The notes: a model not told the origin generated them from the sequence alone. 64,000 nt of DNA from Maribrevibacterium harenarium (GCF_006385675.1 NZ_VFRR01000012.1:1-64000), one strand, 5' to 3'; positions 37,729 through 50,444 are shown, counted from the stretch's first letter. Numbers and translations are program-made.

Positions 37729-38886
37729 TTAGCTGCGTAGCGCTGGATCCCAATCTTTCCAAACCACCTGCAATTCTTGCTCCGTTAACATTTTCGCCAC
37801 TTCCGCCACACTGCGATCATCGTGGATACTGAACTGCTCTAGCGCTTTGGGCGTTTCCTCGGCATACCCCCCTGGCTGTGTCTTCGATTCGGCACTCATG
37901 GTAGTAATCCCGAATTGTCCTGCGAAACGACGAAACTCCGGCGATTCCCGCGTAGAAAGACTCAATTCCACATCCGCGTCAAATAAACGCCAAGCCGCGA
38001 TTAACTGCACAAGCTCACGATCTGTGATCACCGATTTCGGCTCAATGCCACCTACACAGGGACGCAATCGTGGAAAGCCAATACTGAAACGAGAGCGCCA
38101 GTACTTTTTCTGCAAGAAACGCAAATGACTCGCCATCATTAACGTATCGGTGCGCCAGTCTTCCAGCCCAAGCAGTACCCCAAGACCAATTTTATGCATC
38201 TGCGCTTGCCCCAGCCGGTCTGGCGTTTCCAAGCGATAGACAAAATCCGTTTTGTTACCACGCAGATGATGCTTCTGATATGTAGGCTGATGATATGTCT
38301 CTTGATACACCAGCACGCCATCAAGCCCAAGCGCCTGAAGCTGCTGGTAGTCTTGCTGGGATAGGGGCTGCACTTCCATGGACACTTGACTGAAATGCTG
38401 CCGGAACAAGGGCAACACTTTTTGAAAATAAGGCATGGAAACTTTACTGGTCTCACCGGTAACCAACAAAACATGATCAAACCCTTTGCCTTTGATGGCT
38501 GCTATTTCCTGTTCTATTTGAGCTTGATTTAAGGTGAGGCGCTTCAATGGATTACTCATGGAAAAACCACAGTAAGTACACTCGTTGGCACAGGTATTAC
38601 TCAGATAGAGGGGAGCAAACAAACTCATTGTATTCCCATACCGAGCACGAGTCAGGGCATTAGCTTGAGCTATCATGTCCATCAGCTTGGGCACCGCAGC
38701 CGGAGAAATCAATGCTGCGAAATCAGCAAGTGTACGTTTACTCGCAGATAAAGCACGGTCCACATCGGAGCTCGTTGCGTTTTGGTGCAAAGCAGTGATT
38801 TCTGACCAATTGAGATCACTTAACTGCTGTGCAAAATAACCTTTTGTTGGCTCGCTATTAACGGAGCTGGCTATAACGTCTGTCAT
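37729..38886 (-). CDS. thiH: 2-iminoacetate synthase ThiH
   Basis: Radical-SAM tyrosine lyase that gives dehydroglycine for the thiazole ring of thiamine. The 385 residues match E. coli ThiH (377). The Cys cluster for the 4Fe-4S centre is [11 protein letters not shown] (near 98-108). '[14 protein letters not shown]' and '[16 protein letters not shown]' are family blocks. It requires ThiG as partner, and its start overlaps the thiG stop by four bases. Last gene of the thi operon. Confidence 0.96.
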   Translation of the reverse strand: MTDVIASSVNSEPTKGYFAQQLSDLNWSEITALHQNATSSDVDRALSASKRTLADFAALISPAAVPKLMDMIAQANALTRARYGNTMSLFAPLYLSNTCANECTYCGFSMSNPLKRLTLNQAQIEQEIAAIKGKGFDHVLLVTGETSKVSMPYFQKVLPLFRQHFSQVSMEVQPLSQQDYQQLQALGLDGVLVYQETYHQPTYQKHHLRGNKTDFVYRLETPDRLGQAQMHKIGLGVLLGLEDWRTDTLMMASHLRFLQKKYWRSRFSIGFPRLRPCVGGIEPKSVITDRELVQLIAAWRLFDADVELSLSTRESPEFRRFAGQFGITTMSAESKTQPGGYAEETPKALEQFSIHDDRSVAEVAKMLTEQELQVVWKDWDPALRS

Positions 38887-39656
38887 ACCAACCCCTGCAC
38901 AAAATCTGTCAGCGGACTTGAAGGGACTGCGGTTTGGGATCGACCTCCTAACCCTGCTTCAAATGCCAAGCGCCCTCCTTGTACCGCCAACTTAAATGCT
39001 TCCGCCATAGCCCGCGGATCACGGGCGCTGGCTAGAGCCGTGTTAACTAACACAGCATCCGCACCCATTTCCATGGCTTGCGCAGCATGGGAAGGCGCGC
39101 CGATTCCAGCATCCACAATGACCGGAACGCGAGCCTGTTCAATAATAATTTCTAAAAATGCTTTACTCGCCAGCCCTTGATTTGAACCGATTGGCGCCCC
39201 TAGGGGCATCACACACTGACATCCCACCTCTTCCAGACGCTTGCATAACACGGGATCAGCATGAACATAGGGCATCACTACAAATCCTTCCTTGACCAAC
39301 GTAGCTGCTGCGGCCAAAGTTTCTATAGGATCAGGCATCAAGTAGCGTGGATCTGGGTGAATTTCCAATTTAACCCAGTTCGTCTGCAGCATCTCCCGAG
39401 CTAATCGCGCCGCAAAAATCGCTTCTGCTGCTGTTCGTGCGCCGGACGTATTGGGCAGCAGCTTTACCCCCAACTGCTGCAAAGGGGGCAAGAGATCATC
39501 ACTTTGCGTTTTGAGATCGATGCGCCGTAACGCCAATGTCGTTAACTCACTGCCACTAGCAGAAATAGAAGCAAGCATCGCCTGTGAGCTGGCGTATTTA
39601 CCGGTACCCGTAAATAAACGGGAGTGAAATTCATGGTCAGCAATAATCAATGACAT
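38883..39656 (-). CDS. thiG: Thiazole synthase ThiG
   Basis: TIM-barrel enzyme that assembles the thiazole phosphate from deoxyxylulose phosphate, dehydroglycine and ThiS-thiocarboxylate. The 257 residues match E. coli ThiG (256). The Schiff-base Lys is in '[17 protein letters not shown]'. Phosphate-binding blocks are '[20 protein letters not shown]' and '[11 protein letters not shown]'. It begins three bases after the thiES stop and overlaps thiH by four. Confidence 0.96.
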   Translation of the reverse strand: MSLIIADHEFHSRLFTGTGKYASSQAMLASISASGSELTTLALRRIDLKTQSDDLLPPLQQLGVKLLPNTSGARTAAEAIFAARLAREMLQTNWVKLEIHPDPRYLMPDPIETLAAAATLVKEGFVVMPYVHADPVLCKRLEEVGCQCVMPLGAPIGSNQGLASKAFLEIIIEQARVPVIVDAGIGAPSHAAQAMEMGADAVLVNTALASARDPRAMAEAFKLAVQGGRLAFEAGLGGRSQTAVPSSPLTDFVQGLV

Positions 39657-39659
39657 TGG

Positions 39660-42547
<2,888 letters not shown>

Positions 42548-42629
42548 TTAATTTGAGGAATGCTTGCCGGAAAGGGCCTCACCACTAGAACAGTGGCGAT
42601 ACCATGCAGAATGGATACCAAGAGGATTT

Positions 42630-42714
42630 CTTGTTCCCTACGCGGGGGTTACCCCGATCAGGTTCTGCGGATCCCGCATAAATGCGATCTCAGCCATAAA
42701 GGCACTCCGACAAG
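42630..42714 (-). promoter_or_regulatory. TPP riboswitch (THI element)
   Basis: On the minus strand, the conserved core segments appear in order: CGGAGTGCC, GGCTGAGATCG, then CAGAACCTGATC and CCCGCGTAGGGAACAAG. P1 pairs CTTGT (42714-42710) with ACAAG (42634-42630). The thiC start codon is about 100 bases further. The stretch between holds a CCACT/AGTGG hairpin (about 42583-42597) that could be part of the expression platform; no clear T-run terminator is visible, so translational control seems likelier. Confidence 0.93.
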
Positions 42715-42758
42715 TGGATTCCAGTATACAAATAAACTAACTAAAGTAAATGGGGAGC

Positions 42759-43610
42759 TTATTCGGCTAACGTAAGCGCTAGTTTATATAACCGGTTTTT
42801 TTTGTCTCCGAGCAATTCTGCAGCGGTGGCAGCAGCCTGTTTGGTGGGCATGGATTTCATCAAAATACGGAGTACTCGCTCCGCTTCGGCATCGGTAACT
42901 TCGGCTTGTGGTAACGAGATCATAACCACAAATTCTCCCCGGGTTTGATTACCATCCATCTGACAATAACCAAGTACCTCTGAGGCACTACCAGACAAAA
43001 ATGTTTCAAAAGTTTTTGTCAATTCACGAGCCAAAACCACCTTAGCATCATTTGGAAGTATCTCGGACAACACTTCTAGGGTATCCAATATGCGATGTGT
43101 CGATTCGTAGAAAACGATGGTCCCCATTTGTGGTGACCATTGCTCGACAACCCCCTGCTTCGCCATCGCCTTGGCCGGTAGAAAACCAATGAAGGTAAAC
43201 CTATCGGTTGGCAAACCAGCCGCACATAATGCGGTAATGACGGCGCTTGGCCCGGGAATCGGTGTGACATCATAACCTAATTGGCGCAACTCACTCACAA
43301 CGGCATAACCGGGATCGCAAATTAGCGGTGTGCCTGCATCAGATACTAGTGCCATATTTTTGCCGGCATCCAGACTCTTGGCGATATCACTGATTTTGTC
43401 TTTTTCATTATGATCATGAAGCGCAAACAGAGGCTTATCTATGCCAAAGTGGGTGAGTAATTTACGGGTATGGCGGGTATCTTCCGCACCAATCACATCT
43501 ACCTCCGCAAGGGTCCGTAGTGCGCGGGCAGACATGTCCTCCAAATTGCCAATTGGCGTCGCCACTATGTACAGCCGCCCTCTTACTTCATTTTCAGTCT
43601 GTGGTAACAT
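42759..43610 (-). CDS. rsmI: 16S rRNA (cytidine1402-2'-O)-methyltransferase RsmI
   Basis: Methylates the ribose of C1402 in the 16S rRNA decoding centre. The 283 residues match E. coli RsmI (286). 'LYIVATPIGNLEDMSARAL', 'AEDTRHTRKLLTHFGI', 'ALVSDAGTPLICDPGY' and 'PIPGPSAVITALCAAGLPTD' are the tetrapyrrole-methylase-fold blocks typical of this family. It diverges from lpoA across only 34 bases, the same arrangement as in E. coli and pseudomonads. Confidence 0.96.
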   Translation of the reverse strand: MLPQTENEVRGRLYIVATPIGNLEDMSARALRTLAEVDVIGAEDTRHTRKLLTHFGIDKPLFALHDHNEKDKISDIAKSLDAGKNMALVSDAGTPLICDPGYAVVSELRQLGYDVTPIPGPSAVITALCAAGLPTDRFTFIGFLPAKAMAKQGVVEQWSPQMGTIVFYESTHRILDTLEVLSEILPNDAKVVLARELTKTFETFLSGSASEVLGYCQMDGNQTRGEFVVMISLPQAEVTDAEAERVLRILMKSMPTKQAAATAAELLGDKKNRLYKLALTLAE

Positions 43611-43644
43611 GTGCCCTCGTTAGTTTTGCAGAAGATTCGAATTC

Positions 43645-45462
43645 ATGTGGTTGTCGCGTATCTTAACATTAAGCACACTGGTTGTGGCGTTAGTTGGCTG
43701 TGGATCAGTTGAGTTAAATATGCCGGAACCGGCGCAAGTTCAGCAATCCGAGACAAATCCGGTACCGAGTGATCCGCTGCAATACCAAGTCTGGTTAGCA
43801 GAACAGCAGGCTTCCAAGACTTCAGCTGCGCCGTACTATTACAACGCGGCGATAATCGCCAAGCAGGATCAAGAATTCACAGTCGCGCAAGATATTCTCG
43901 AACAACATGTGGTTGATATTTCCTTCGCCCGCCAATACGACGCTAATTTACTTTTAAGTGAAGTGTACCTTAAGCAAGAACAACCCTTGCGAGCTTTAGG
44001 GCGCTTAAGTTATGCCCGTGGTTTGGCGGGATTTCGGCAGCCACAGAATCAAATTCGCTATTACCAACAACGCATTCCCGTATTAGAAACACTAGGTAGC
44101 TGGACCAACGTCGCCAAAGATAGAGTTAGACTCTCTCTGTTGTTACCCATTGAAGCTCGTCAAGAGAACCAAGAACAACTATGGCAGGCCTTACAGAACC
44201 TGACAGACAATGAATTAGCCGCCCTAGAGAATTACCCACTAGAGCTTCTACCTGGCTGGGTTGCCGTAAATAAAATGCTACGACGAGCTGATCAAACGAT
44301 AGATCAGCAGCTCGCCAGCTACGAAGAATGGACACGCACCAATCCGTTGCACCCTGCAGCACAAACAGCACCACTAGATTTCCAGGTAATGGCAGACCTG
44401 GAATCTTTTAAACCCAAAACCATCATTGTGATGTTGCCACTCAGCAAAGAGTTGTCAGCGGCATCGGAAGCAATACTTGATGGCATCATCGGCCGCTATT
44501 TTGCAGGTATCGGTGACAGACCAAAATTACATGTGATAGACACAGATGGATACACAACCTTTGATGAGGTAATGACTCAAGCGTTTACGTTTAACGCTGA
44601 TGTTATGGTTGGCCCACTGCGCAAACAAAACGTTGCACAGCTAATGCGTTACCAGCTAGACCGGCCAGTGATTGCCTTAAACCAATTAGACAACTCCACC
44701 GCCCAAGAGAATTTATACCATTTTTCTCTCAACCCCATTGATGAAATAGACGAGTTGCTAACATTTGCAAAGCGTGAGGGAGCTCGTTCAGGCGCGGTAC
44801 TCACCTTACAGTCGACCTGGGCGTTGCGCCAAGGGGATCAGTTTGTCGATGAGGCTCAGCAGTTAGGAATGCCGGTCTTAGCCCATTTAAGCTACGAAGA
44901 TACCCCTCTTGGCAGACAACAGGCAGTAAAGAAGCTGTTGCTAGTTGACGAAAGTGAAGAGCGAATCAAGTCAATAAAACAATGGCTTGGTACACCCGAT
45001 TTAGAGGCGAGTAGCCGAGCTCGTAACGATCTAGACTTTGTTTTCTACGCCGGCAAGCTAGATAACGCCAAGCAAATCAGACCGATGCTTGATTTTTACT
45101 TTGCGAATAAGATCACCATGGTGGCAACCAGTAGCCTACATGACGCTCCACCCAACAACATCAGTAAAGTAGAGGATATAGAGCGCATTGTTTTTACTGA
45201 GATACCGGAGCTAGTGAAAAAATCAGGTAGCCAACCCAACTATACGCTAGCAAGGCTGAGCGCTCTTGGTACAGATAGTTACCTGTTGGCAACTCGATTA
45301 CATTTGTTCAAGAAAGTACAGCACGCTAAGTTATCGTCTCAAACAGGGGTTCTTAGCTTGAACGACAACCAGACTTTTTCGCGTAGGCCGAATATCGTCA
45401 CCTATAGGAATGGGGTATTGCAGGATGCAACCAACGACAACTTCTACACAGAAACAAATTGA
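43645..45462 (+). CDS. lpoA: Penicillin-binding protein activator LpoA
   Basis: Outer-membrane lipoprotein that activates the peptidoglycan synthase PBP1a. The 605 residues compare with 678 in E. coli and about 600 in pseudomonads. The signal peptide ends in a lipobox, LVGC. Residues about 40-230 are a helical TPR-like domain, and about 250-600 are a periplasmic-binding-protein-like domain ('TIIVMLPLSKELSAASEAIL' and 'VMVGPLRKQNVAQLM'). The 3' end overlaps yraN by 38 bases. It diverges from rsmI. Confidence 0.93.
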   Translation: MWLSRILTLSTLVVALVGCGSVELNMPEPAQVQQSETNPVPSDPLQYQVWLAEQQASKTSAAPYYYNAAIIAKQDQEFTVAQDILEQHVVDISFARQYDANLLLSEVYLKQEQPLRALGRLSYARGLAGFRQPQNQIRYYQQRIPVLETLGSWTNVAKDRVRLSLLLPIEARQENQEQLWQALQNLTDNELAALENYPLELLPGWVAVNKMLRRADQTIDQQLASYEEWTRTNPLHPAAQTAPLDFQVMADLESFKPKTIIVMLPLSKELSAASEAILDGIIGRYFAGIGDRPKLHVIDTDGYTTFDEVMTQAFTFNADVMVGPLRKQNVAQLMRYQLDRPVIALNQLDNSTAQENLYHFSLNPIDEIDELLTFAKREGARSGAVLTLQSTWALRQGDQFVDEAQQLGMPVLAHLSYEDTPLGRQQAVKKLLLVDESEERIKSIKQWLGTPDLEASSRARNDLDFVFYAGKLDNAKQIRPMLDFYFANKITMVATSSLHDAPPNNISKVEDIERIVFTEIPELVKKSGSQPNYTLARLSALGTDSYLLATRLHLFKKVQHAKLSSQTGVLSLNDNQTFSRRPNIVTYRNGVLQDATNDNFYTETN

Positions 45463-45799
45463 TGGCACTCAGGCAGAGCAACTTGCTGGGAGCTATTTGG
45501 AACAACAAGGATTGCAGATTCTACAGCGCAATGTCCGCTGTGGGCGCTACGAAATAGACCTAATTTGCCAACGCAATCAGCGCCTCCATTTTGTTGAAGT
45601 GCGTCATCGTAGAAACGCCGAATTTGGTGGTGCAGCAGCAACCATCACACACAGCAAGCGACAAAAATGTATTAAGGCTGCCCAGTATTGGCTAAAGCAA
45701 AACCACCTGAACAGGGCTTTCTTTCAAATAGATGTGGTAGCGATCGACGGCGAGTTATCCAATCCAAGGATTCGCTGGCTAAAAAATATTACCTTATAA
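45425..45799 (+). CDS. yraN: UPF0102 family protein YraN
   Basis: Small endonuclease-fold (Holliday-junction-resolvase-like) protein of 124 residues. Conserved blocks: 'AEQLAGSYLEQQGLQILQRN', 'GRYEIDLICQ' with Glu-Asp (usually GEIDLI), 'LHFVEVRHRRNAEFGGA' with the Glu-Val-Arg/Lys motif, and the terminal 'IDVVAI'. The PD-(D/E)XK-like pattern is partly retained. The lpoA-yraN-diaA order is conserved in gammaproteobacteria. Start at 45425; an upstream ATG at 45410 would add five residues. It overlaps lpoA by 38 bases. Confidence 0.9.
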   Translation: MQPTTTSTQKQIDGTQAEQLAGSYLEQQGLQILQRNVRCGRYEIDLICQRNQRLHFVEVRHRRNAEFGGAAATITHSKRQKCIKAAQYWLKQNHLNRAFFQIDVVAIDGELSNPRIRWLKNITL

Positions 45800-45811
45800 G
45801 AATGGCATACG

Positions 45812-46405
45812 ATGGATTTTCAAGAAGCAATTTACCTACAATTCGCACAAAGTTTTGAAGCACAGCAATATGGATTGGAGCCGATAACCCCCCATTTGGA
45901 ACATGCTGCAAAAGTACTGTTTAACTGCGTAGCGAATGGCGGAAAAGTTATTGCGGTAGGAAATGCAACCGGAGCAGTGCTTGCACAGTATTTCACAACG
46001 TTAATGATGGATAGAATGGATAGAGAGCGGCCAGGGCTGCCTGCTATCACGCTCACGGCTGATAGCAACACCTTACTCGCTATCACTCATAACGACAGCT
46101 ATCATGATGTATTCTCGAAGCAAATTACCGCTCTTGGCAACCCTGGCGACACCTTGTTTGTCATTGCCAATCGTGGCAACACGTCACCTATTATTCAGGC
46201 TATTCAAGCCGCCCATGAACGCAAGATGAATCTTGTCGCCATTACATCACCAGACGCTAAGAATGTCTCATCCCTAACCTCTCGCGATGACATTGAGATA
46301 AAAGTAAATCTCAGTGGCACAGCGAGGGTGCATGAGTGCCAAACAGTGATTATCCACACCCTGATAGACCTATTAGAGCGGCAACTGTTTGGCTACGAAG
46401 ACTAA
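45812..46405 (+). CDS. diaA: SIS-domain protein DiaA / phosphoheptose isomerase-like
   Basis: DnaA-initiator-associating factor, related in sequence to sedoheptulose-7-phosphate isomerase GmhA. The 197 residues match E. coli DiaA (196). One SIS domain: 'GGKVIAVGNATGAVLAQYF' (sugar-phosphate loop region; Asn-Ala rather than the usual GNGGS) and 'ITSPDAKNVSSL'. 'GNPGDTLFVIANRGNTSPII' is the second ligand loop. The lpoA-yraN-diaA neighbourhood supports DiaA over GmhA. It ends eight bases from the convergent sspB stop. Confidence 0.88.
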   Translation: MDFQEAIYLQFAQSFEAQQYGLEPITPHLEHAAKVLFNCVANGGKVIAVGNATGAVLAQYFTTLMMDRMDRERPGLPAITLTADSNTLLAITHNDSYHDVFSKQITALGNPGDTLFVIANRGNTSPIIQAIQAAHERKMNLVAITSPDAKNVSSLTSRDDIEIKVNLSGTARVHECQTVIIHTLIDLLERQLFGYED

Positions 46406-46413
46406 AAAGCAGG

Positions 46414-46815
46414 CTATTTGACTACTTTTAAGGTAAAGCCTTTTTCTGGCTTGGCTGGTGTTGTCGGCTCAGGATCATCTACATCAGAGTTAAAGTCTTC
46501 CGGCGGAAACATCAAGCCATCGCCATTTTCTTTGGCATATAGGGCTAAAGCAGCGCCCATTGGCACATAAACATCCATTGGCTTACCACCAAAGCGGGCA
46601 CTAAAGGATACCGCCGCTTTATCAACATGTAAGTGTCTTACTGCTCCCATGCCGATATTTAGTACAATCTGACCATCATTAACAAACTCTAACGGTACAA
46701 TGGCTCCTGGATACTCTGCATCAACCAATAAATAAGGAGTCATGCCGTTGTCGACAATCCATTCATACACAGCATTTAACAGATAGCTTCGTTTTGGTGT
46801 CATAGAAAACCTCAA
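46414..46815 (-). CDS. sspB: ClpXP protease specificity-enhancing factor SspB
   Basis: Adaptor that brings ssrA-tagged proteins to ClpXP. The 133-residue protein has the folded substrate-binding domain at about 1-105 ('PYLLVDAEYPGAIVPLEFV', 'IVLNIGMGAVRHLHVDKAAV', 'SFSARFGGKPMDVYVP'). A flexible tail with Pro and Asp follows, and the C-terminal 'GFTLKVVK' fits the ClpX-binding module (E. coli ends LRVVK). It follows sspA by 54 bases, and a terminator hairpin lies in between. Confidence 0.95.
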   Translation of the reverse strand: MRFSMTPKRSYLLNAVYEWIVDNGMTPYLLVDAEYPGAIVPLEFVNDGQIVLNIGMGAVRHLHVDKAAVSFSARFGGKPMDVYVPMGAALALYAKENGDGLMFPPEDFNSDVDDPEPTTPAKPEKGFTLKVVK

Positions 46816-46824
46816 ATCAAAGAA

Positions 46825-46845
46825 AAAGGGGCTATTTGCCCCTTT
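46825..46845 (-). terminator. Terminator or attenuator between sspA and sspB
   Basis: Eight-base stem AAAGGGGC/GCCCCTTT with a five-base loop, then T5 and TCTTT on the minus strand. It ends only about ten bases before the sspB start codon, so readthrough or a nearby promoter must feed sspB. Confidence 0.75.
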
Positions 46846-46869
46846 GAAATTTCTTCACGTCAGAACATT

Positions 46870-47502
46870 TCAATCCAAACGCATTTCCTGCTCAGCTTCT
46901 GAAAGTGATTCTTTAAATGAATCACGAGAAAAAACCAAATCCATATATTTGTATAAACCACGCGCTTGCTCTTTAGGAATATCGATTCCTAAAATCGGCA
47001 AACGCCACAAAATTGGCGCAAGACAACAGTCCACAATAGTGAACTCATCGCTCATAAAATATGGCTTTTCATCGAAAATCGGAGAAATGCTAGTCAAACT
47101 TTCACGCAGTTCCTTCTGAGCTTTTTCTACCGCTTCACGATCTTTACTAGAAAGAATCAAATCTACATGCCCAGCCCAGTCACGTTGGATACGGTACATG
47201 AACAAACGACTCTCTGCACGGGCAACCGGATAAACTGGCAACAACGGCGGATGTGGGAATCTCTCATCAAGATACTCCATCATCACGTTTGGCTCATACA
47301 ACACCAGGTCACGGTCCACCAGAGCAGGCAACTCGTTATAAGGATTGATGTCAGCCAATTCATCTGGTTTGTTAAATGGATCAACATCAATAACATCTAC
47401 GGTAACGGCTTTTTCCGCTAGAACAATACGAACACGATGACTGTAATGATCTTCTCCATCGGAGAAAAATGTCATTGAAGAGCGCTTGGCGATAACACCC
47501 AT
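46870..47502 (-). CDS. sspA: Stringent starvation protein A
   Basis: RNA-polymerase-associated protein with a glutathione-S-transferase fold, needed for stationary-phase and acid tolerance in E. coli. The 210 residues match (212). The N-terminal thioredoxin-like domain contains '[20 protein letters not shown]' and '[18 protein letters not shown]'. The hallmark '[20 protein letters not shown]' joins it to the helical domain; this Pro-His-Pro-Pro surface is the polymerase-contact region. It lies downstream of petABC past a terminator, and the sspB gene follows. Confidence 0.96.
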   Translation of the reverse strand: MGVIAKRSSMTFFSDGEDHYSHRVRIVLAEKAVTVDVIDVDPFNKPDELADINPYNELPALVDRDLVLYEPNVMMEYLDERFPHPPLLPVYPVARAESRLFMYRIQRDWAGHVDLILSSKDREAVEKAQKELRESLTSISPIFDEKPYFMSDEFTIVDCCLAPILWRLPILGIDIPKEQARGLYKYMDLVFSRDSFKESLSEAEQEMRLD

Positions 47503-47562
47503 GAAAAACCCCTAATCCAAAAACAAAGAATACCCCAAACAGGAGTGTTTTATAGTATCAAA

Positions 47563-47593
47563 AAAGGCGGCGCCTGATAAAGACGCCGCCTTT
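47563..47593 (-). terminator. petABC terminator
   Basis: Ten-base stem AAAGGCGGCG/CGCCGCCTTT (47563-47572 with 47584-47593), 11-base loop, then T residues on the minus strand. It begins about 27 bases past the petC stop. Confidence 0.85.
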
Positions 47594-47619
47594 AAGTTAG
47601 CCGACATTTACACTATTAA

Positions 47620-48408
47620 TTAGTGTCCGTCGATATCGCGCCAGTATTCCTTGCTCAATAAGTAACCAAATATACCAAATAGAACAATGAACAATAGAAC
47701 CTTCAAGCCTAATGACTCTGATTGCAGACGACTTGGCTCACCCATGTAAACTAGGAAGTTGGTAACGTCATACGCAACGCGATCAAATTCTTCCTCTGAT
47801 AGTTGACCTGGAGATTTTTGAGCGATGACATCACATTTCTGCTCCATCAACACATCACCAGTCAAGGTATCGAACAAAGGCTTTCCGTGGGCATCTACCG
47901 CAGGTGCTGGAGCACAAGTCTTGTGACGCACACCCTGTAGGTGCTCTAGTACGTTTGGCATACCTACGTTAGGGAATACGGTATTGTTTACACCCCATGG
48001 ACGAGTCTCATCCTCGTAGAAAGATTTCAAGTAGGTGTAGACCCAATCCTCTCCACGTAGGCGCGCTTCAAGTGTTAAATCTGGTGGTGGTGCACCAAAC
48101 CAACCTTTACCGTCTTCCGCTGCCATAGCATTGGACATCAGATCACCAATTTTCTTACCTGCTGGCAATAAATTAGCTTCAAAAATATCAGCCGGGATAC
48201 CAAGATCCGTAGCAGCACGCTCATAACGGGCGTAGCCCGCATCATGACAGCCAGCACAGTAGTTGCTAAAAATTTGCAAACCACGCTGCAAGGAAGCCTT
48301 GTCATGCAGATCAGCCTGCATGTCTTCCAAATGAACACCAGCACCACCCGCAGCAAAAGTAAGCATCGGAGCAACCGCTAGCGCTAGAGTTGCGAAAATC
48401 TTTTTCAT
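47620..48408 (-). CDS. petC: Ubiquinol-cytochrome c reductase, cytochrome c1
   Basis: Haem-c subunit of the bc1 complex that passes electrons from the Rieske centre to soluble cytochrome c. The 262 residues include a signal peptide (MKKIFATLALAVAPMLTFA), the haem motif NYCAGCHDAGYARYER (Cys-x-x-Cys-His), and a C-terminal membrane anchor at about 232-250 ('LKVLLFIVLFGIFGYLL') followed by charged residues. 'GVNNTVFPNVGMPNVLEHLQ' carries the probable Met ligand region. Four bases downstream of petB; last gene of petABC. Confidence 0.96.
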   Translation of the reverse strand: MKKIFATLALAVAPMLTFAAGGAGVHLEDMQADLHDKASLQRGLQIFSNYCAGCHDAGYARYERAATDLGIPADIFEANLLPAGKKIGDLMSNAMAAEDGKGWFGAPPPDLTLEARLRGEDWVYTYLKSFYEDETRPWGVNNTVFPNVGMPNVLEHLQGVRHKTCAPAPAVDAHGKPLFDTLTGDVLMEQKCDVIAQKSPGQLSEEEFDRVAYDVTNFLVYMGEPSRLQSESLGLKVLLFIVLFGIFGYLLSKEYWRDIDGH

Positions 48409-48412
48409 GTTG

Positions 48413-49648
48413 TTAAACCCTCTCTGGCACTGGCTTAGTGCTTTCCCAACGAGTGTAGAAAGGCATCAGAATGAAGTAAGCAAAGTAAACAACCGACGCA
48501 ATCTGAGCAACTGTTGTACGAGCTTCTGTTGCAGGCAACACACCCAAAACACCCAAAATGACGAATGCAATACAGAAAGCAATCAGAGCAATTTTGCTCA
48601 TCCAGCCTTTATATTTCATAGACTTCACTGGGCTACGATCAAGCCAAGGCAATACAAACAGAATGGCAATTGCACCACCCATAGCAACCACACCCCAGAA
48701 CTTGGCATCTAAACCAAATAATGGATAAGTCACAGCACGCAAAATCGCATAGAAAGGCGTGAAGTACCAGACTGGCGCAATGTGTGCAGGAGTTTTCAGC
48801 GGGTTGGCCGCTTCAAAGTTTGGCTTCTCTAGGAAGTAGCCACCCATTTCAGGGAAGAAGAAGATAACCGCACAGAAGACAAACAAGAACACCGCAACAC
48901 CAACAATGTCATGGACAGTGTAGTAAGGGTGGAAAGGAATACCATCTAATGGCACGCCGTTTTTATCTTTGTGTTTCTTAATATCCACACCTTTAGGGTT
49001 GTTCGAACCCACATGGTGAAGCGCCAACAAGTGCAACACGACCAATGCCACTAGAACCAATGGCAATGCAATAACGTGCAAGGAGAAGAAACGGTTTAGC
49101 GTGATACCAGAAATCAAATAGTCACCACGAACCCATTGCGCCAAGTCTGGGCCAACTACAGGAATCGCACTGAATAGTGAGATGATTACTTGAGCGCCCC
49201 AGTAAGACATTTGTCCCCATGGTAACAGGTAACCCATGAAAGCTTCTGCCATCAACGCCAAGTAAATGGCCATACCAAACAACCAAACCAATTCGCGTGG
49301 TTTTTGGTAAGAACCGTATAACAGGCCGCGGAACATGTGCAGGTAAACCACTACGAAGAAAGCAGAGGCTCCGGTACTGTGCATATAGCGAATCAACCAG
49401 CCGTACTCGACATCACGCATGATGTATTCGACAGACGCAAAGGCACCTTCGGCAGACGGGTTAAAACTCATAGTCAACCATACACCGGTGAGGATTTGGT
49501 TAACCAACACTAAAAGAGACAACACACCAAAGATATAGAGAACGTTTAGGTTCTTTGGTGCGTAGTATTTACTCATGTGCTTTTCAAAAGCCTGAGTAAC
49601 TGGGAGGCGATCATCAATCCATCCCATTAAATTCTTGAGCGCAGCCAT
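48413..49648 (-). CDS. petB: Ubiquinol-cytochrome c reductase, cytochrome b
   Basis: Integral membrane di-haem subunit of the bc1 complex, with both quinone sites. The 411 residues have eight to nine hydrophobic helices. Haem-ligand His pairs are in 'YMHSTGASAFFVVVYLHMFR' and 'FSLHVIALPLVLVALVVLHL'. The quinol-oxidation motif is PVWY ('HIAPVWYFTPFYAILRA'). Its start codon overlaps the petA stop by one base. Confidence 0.97.
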   Translation of the reverse strand: MAALKNLMGWIDDRLPVTQAFEKHMSKYYAPKNLNVLYIFGVLSLLVLVNQILTGVWLTMSFNPSAEGAFASVEYIMRDVEYGWLIRYMHSTGASAFFVVVYLHMFRGLLYGSYQKPRELVWLFGMAIYLALMAEAFMGYLLPWGQMSYWGAQVIISLFSAIPVVGPDLAQWVRGDYLISGITLNRFFSLHVIALPLVLVALVVLHLLALHHVGSNNPKGVDIKKHKDKNGVPLDGIPFHPYYTVHDIVGVAVFLFVFCAVIFFFPEMGGYFLEKPNFEAANPLKTPAHIAPVWYFTPFYAILRAVTYPLFGLDAKFWGVVAMGGAIAILFVLPWLDRSPVKSMKYKGWMSKIALIAFCIAFVILGVLGVLPATEARTTVAQIASVVYFAYFILMPFYTRWESTKPVPERV

Positions 49649-50250
49649 TAAGCGTTTCCTCCAACTTCTGGATCCACACCAACCTCGATTACTGTATCAG
49701 AAAGGTAACGATGTGGAGGAATAACTAGGTTCGTTGGTGCAGGCACAGACTTGTAGACGCGGCCAGCCAAATCAAAACGGGAACCGTGACACGGACAGAA
49801 GAATCCACCAACCCATTTTGGCCCTAGATCTTCAGGAGCCACTTCAGGACGGTATGTTGGAGAACAGCCCAAGTGCGTACAAATACCGAGCATTACAGCA
49901 TATTCCGCCTTGATTGCACGGAACTCGTTCTGCGCATAAGTCGGTTGTTGCTCTACTTGAGACTTAGGATCAGCAAGCTGCTCACCGATTTTACCTAAAT
50001 CAGCGAGATTTTGTTCAGAACGACGCACAACCCATACAGGCTGACCACGCCATTCAACAATCATTTGTTGTCCAACTTCTAATTTGCTGACATCTGCTTT
50101 CACCGGTGCACCAGCCGCTTTGGCTTTTGCACTTGGATTCCAAGAAGCAACAAAGGGGGTCGCGATCCCAACCGCACCAACAGCACCAATAGCGCTAGTG
50201 GCTCCGATCAAGAACCGACGACGTCCTTTATTTACGCCGCTTTGACTCAT
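49648..50250 (-). CDS. petA: Ubiquinol-cytochrome c reductase, Rieske iron-sulfur subunit
   Basis: 2Fe-2S subunit of the bc1 complex. Starting at 50250 (GGGAGAG upstream) it has 200 residues with a Tat-type uncleaved anchor, 'KGRRRFLIGATSAIGAVGAV'. Cluster ligands are CTHLGC and CPCHGS (the CTHLGCxP...CPCHGSxFD pair). An in-frame ATG at 50292 would precede the twin-arginine region by 14 more residues. First gene of petABC. Confidence 0.97.
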   Translation of the reverse strand: MSQSGVNKGRRRFLIGATSAIGAVGAVGIATPFVASWNPSAKAKAAGAPVKADVSKLEVGQQMIVEWRGQPVWVVRRSEQNLADLGKIGEQLADPKSQVEQQPTYAQNEFRAIKAEYAVMLGICTHLGCSPTYRPEVAPEDLGPKWVGGFFCPCHGSRFDLAGRVYKSVPAPTNLVIPPHRYLSDTVIEVGVDPEVGGNA

Positions 50251-50397
50251 TATGGTTCTCTCCCACCAATTTACTATAATTAGCCCAAACACTAATCGTG
50301 CAAGGGGTTAATTGCCCAAGGCATATTAAGAAAAACCCCCTGCTCTAGCAAGGCACCATTTTTACACAATCACCAAAACACTGATTTATGGCATAAA

Positions 50398-50423
50398 AAA
50401 ACGCCTGACTAAGCAGGCGTTTT
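50398..50423 (-). terminator. rplM-rpsI terminator
   Basis: Ten-base stem AAAACGCCTG/CAGGCGTTTT (50398-50407 with 50414-50423), six-base loop, and T residues on the minus strand, 22 bases past the rpsI stop. Confidence 0.88.
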
Positions 50424-50444
50424 GTTCTAATATCGTACGTTTTA

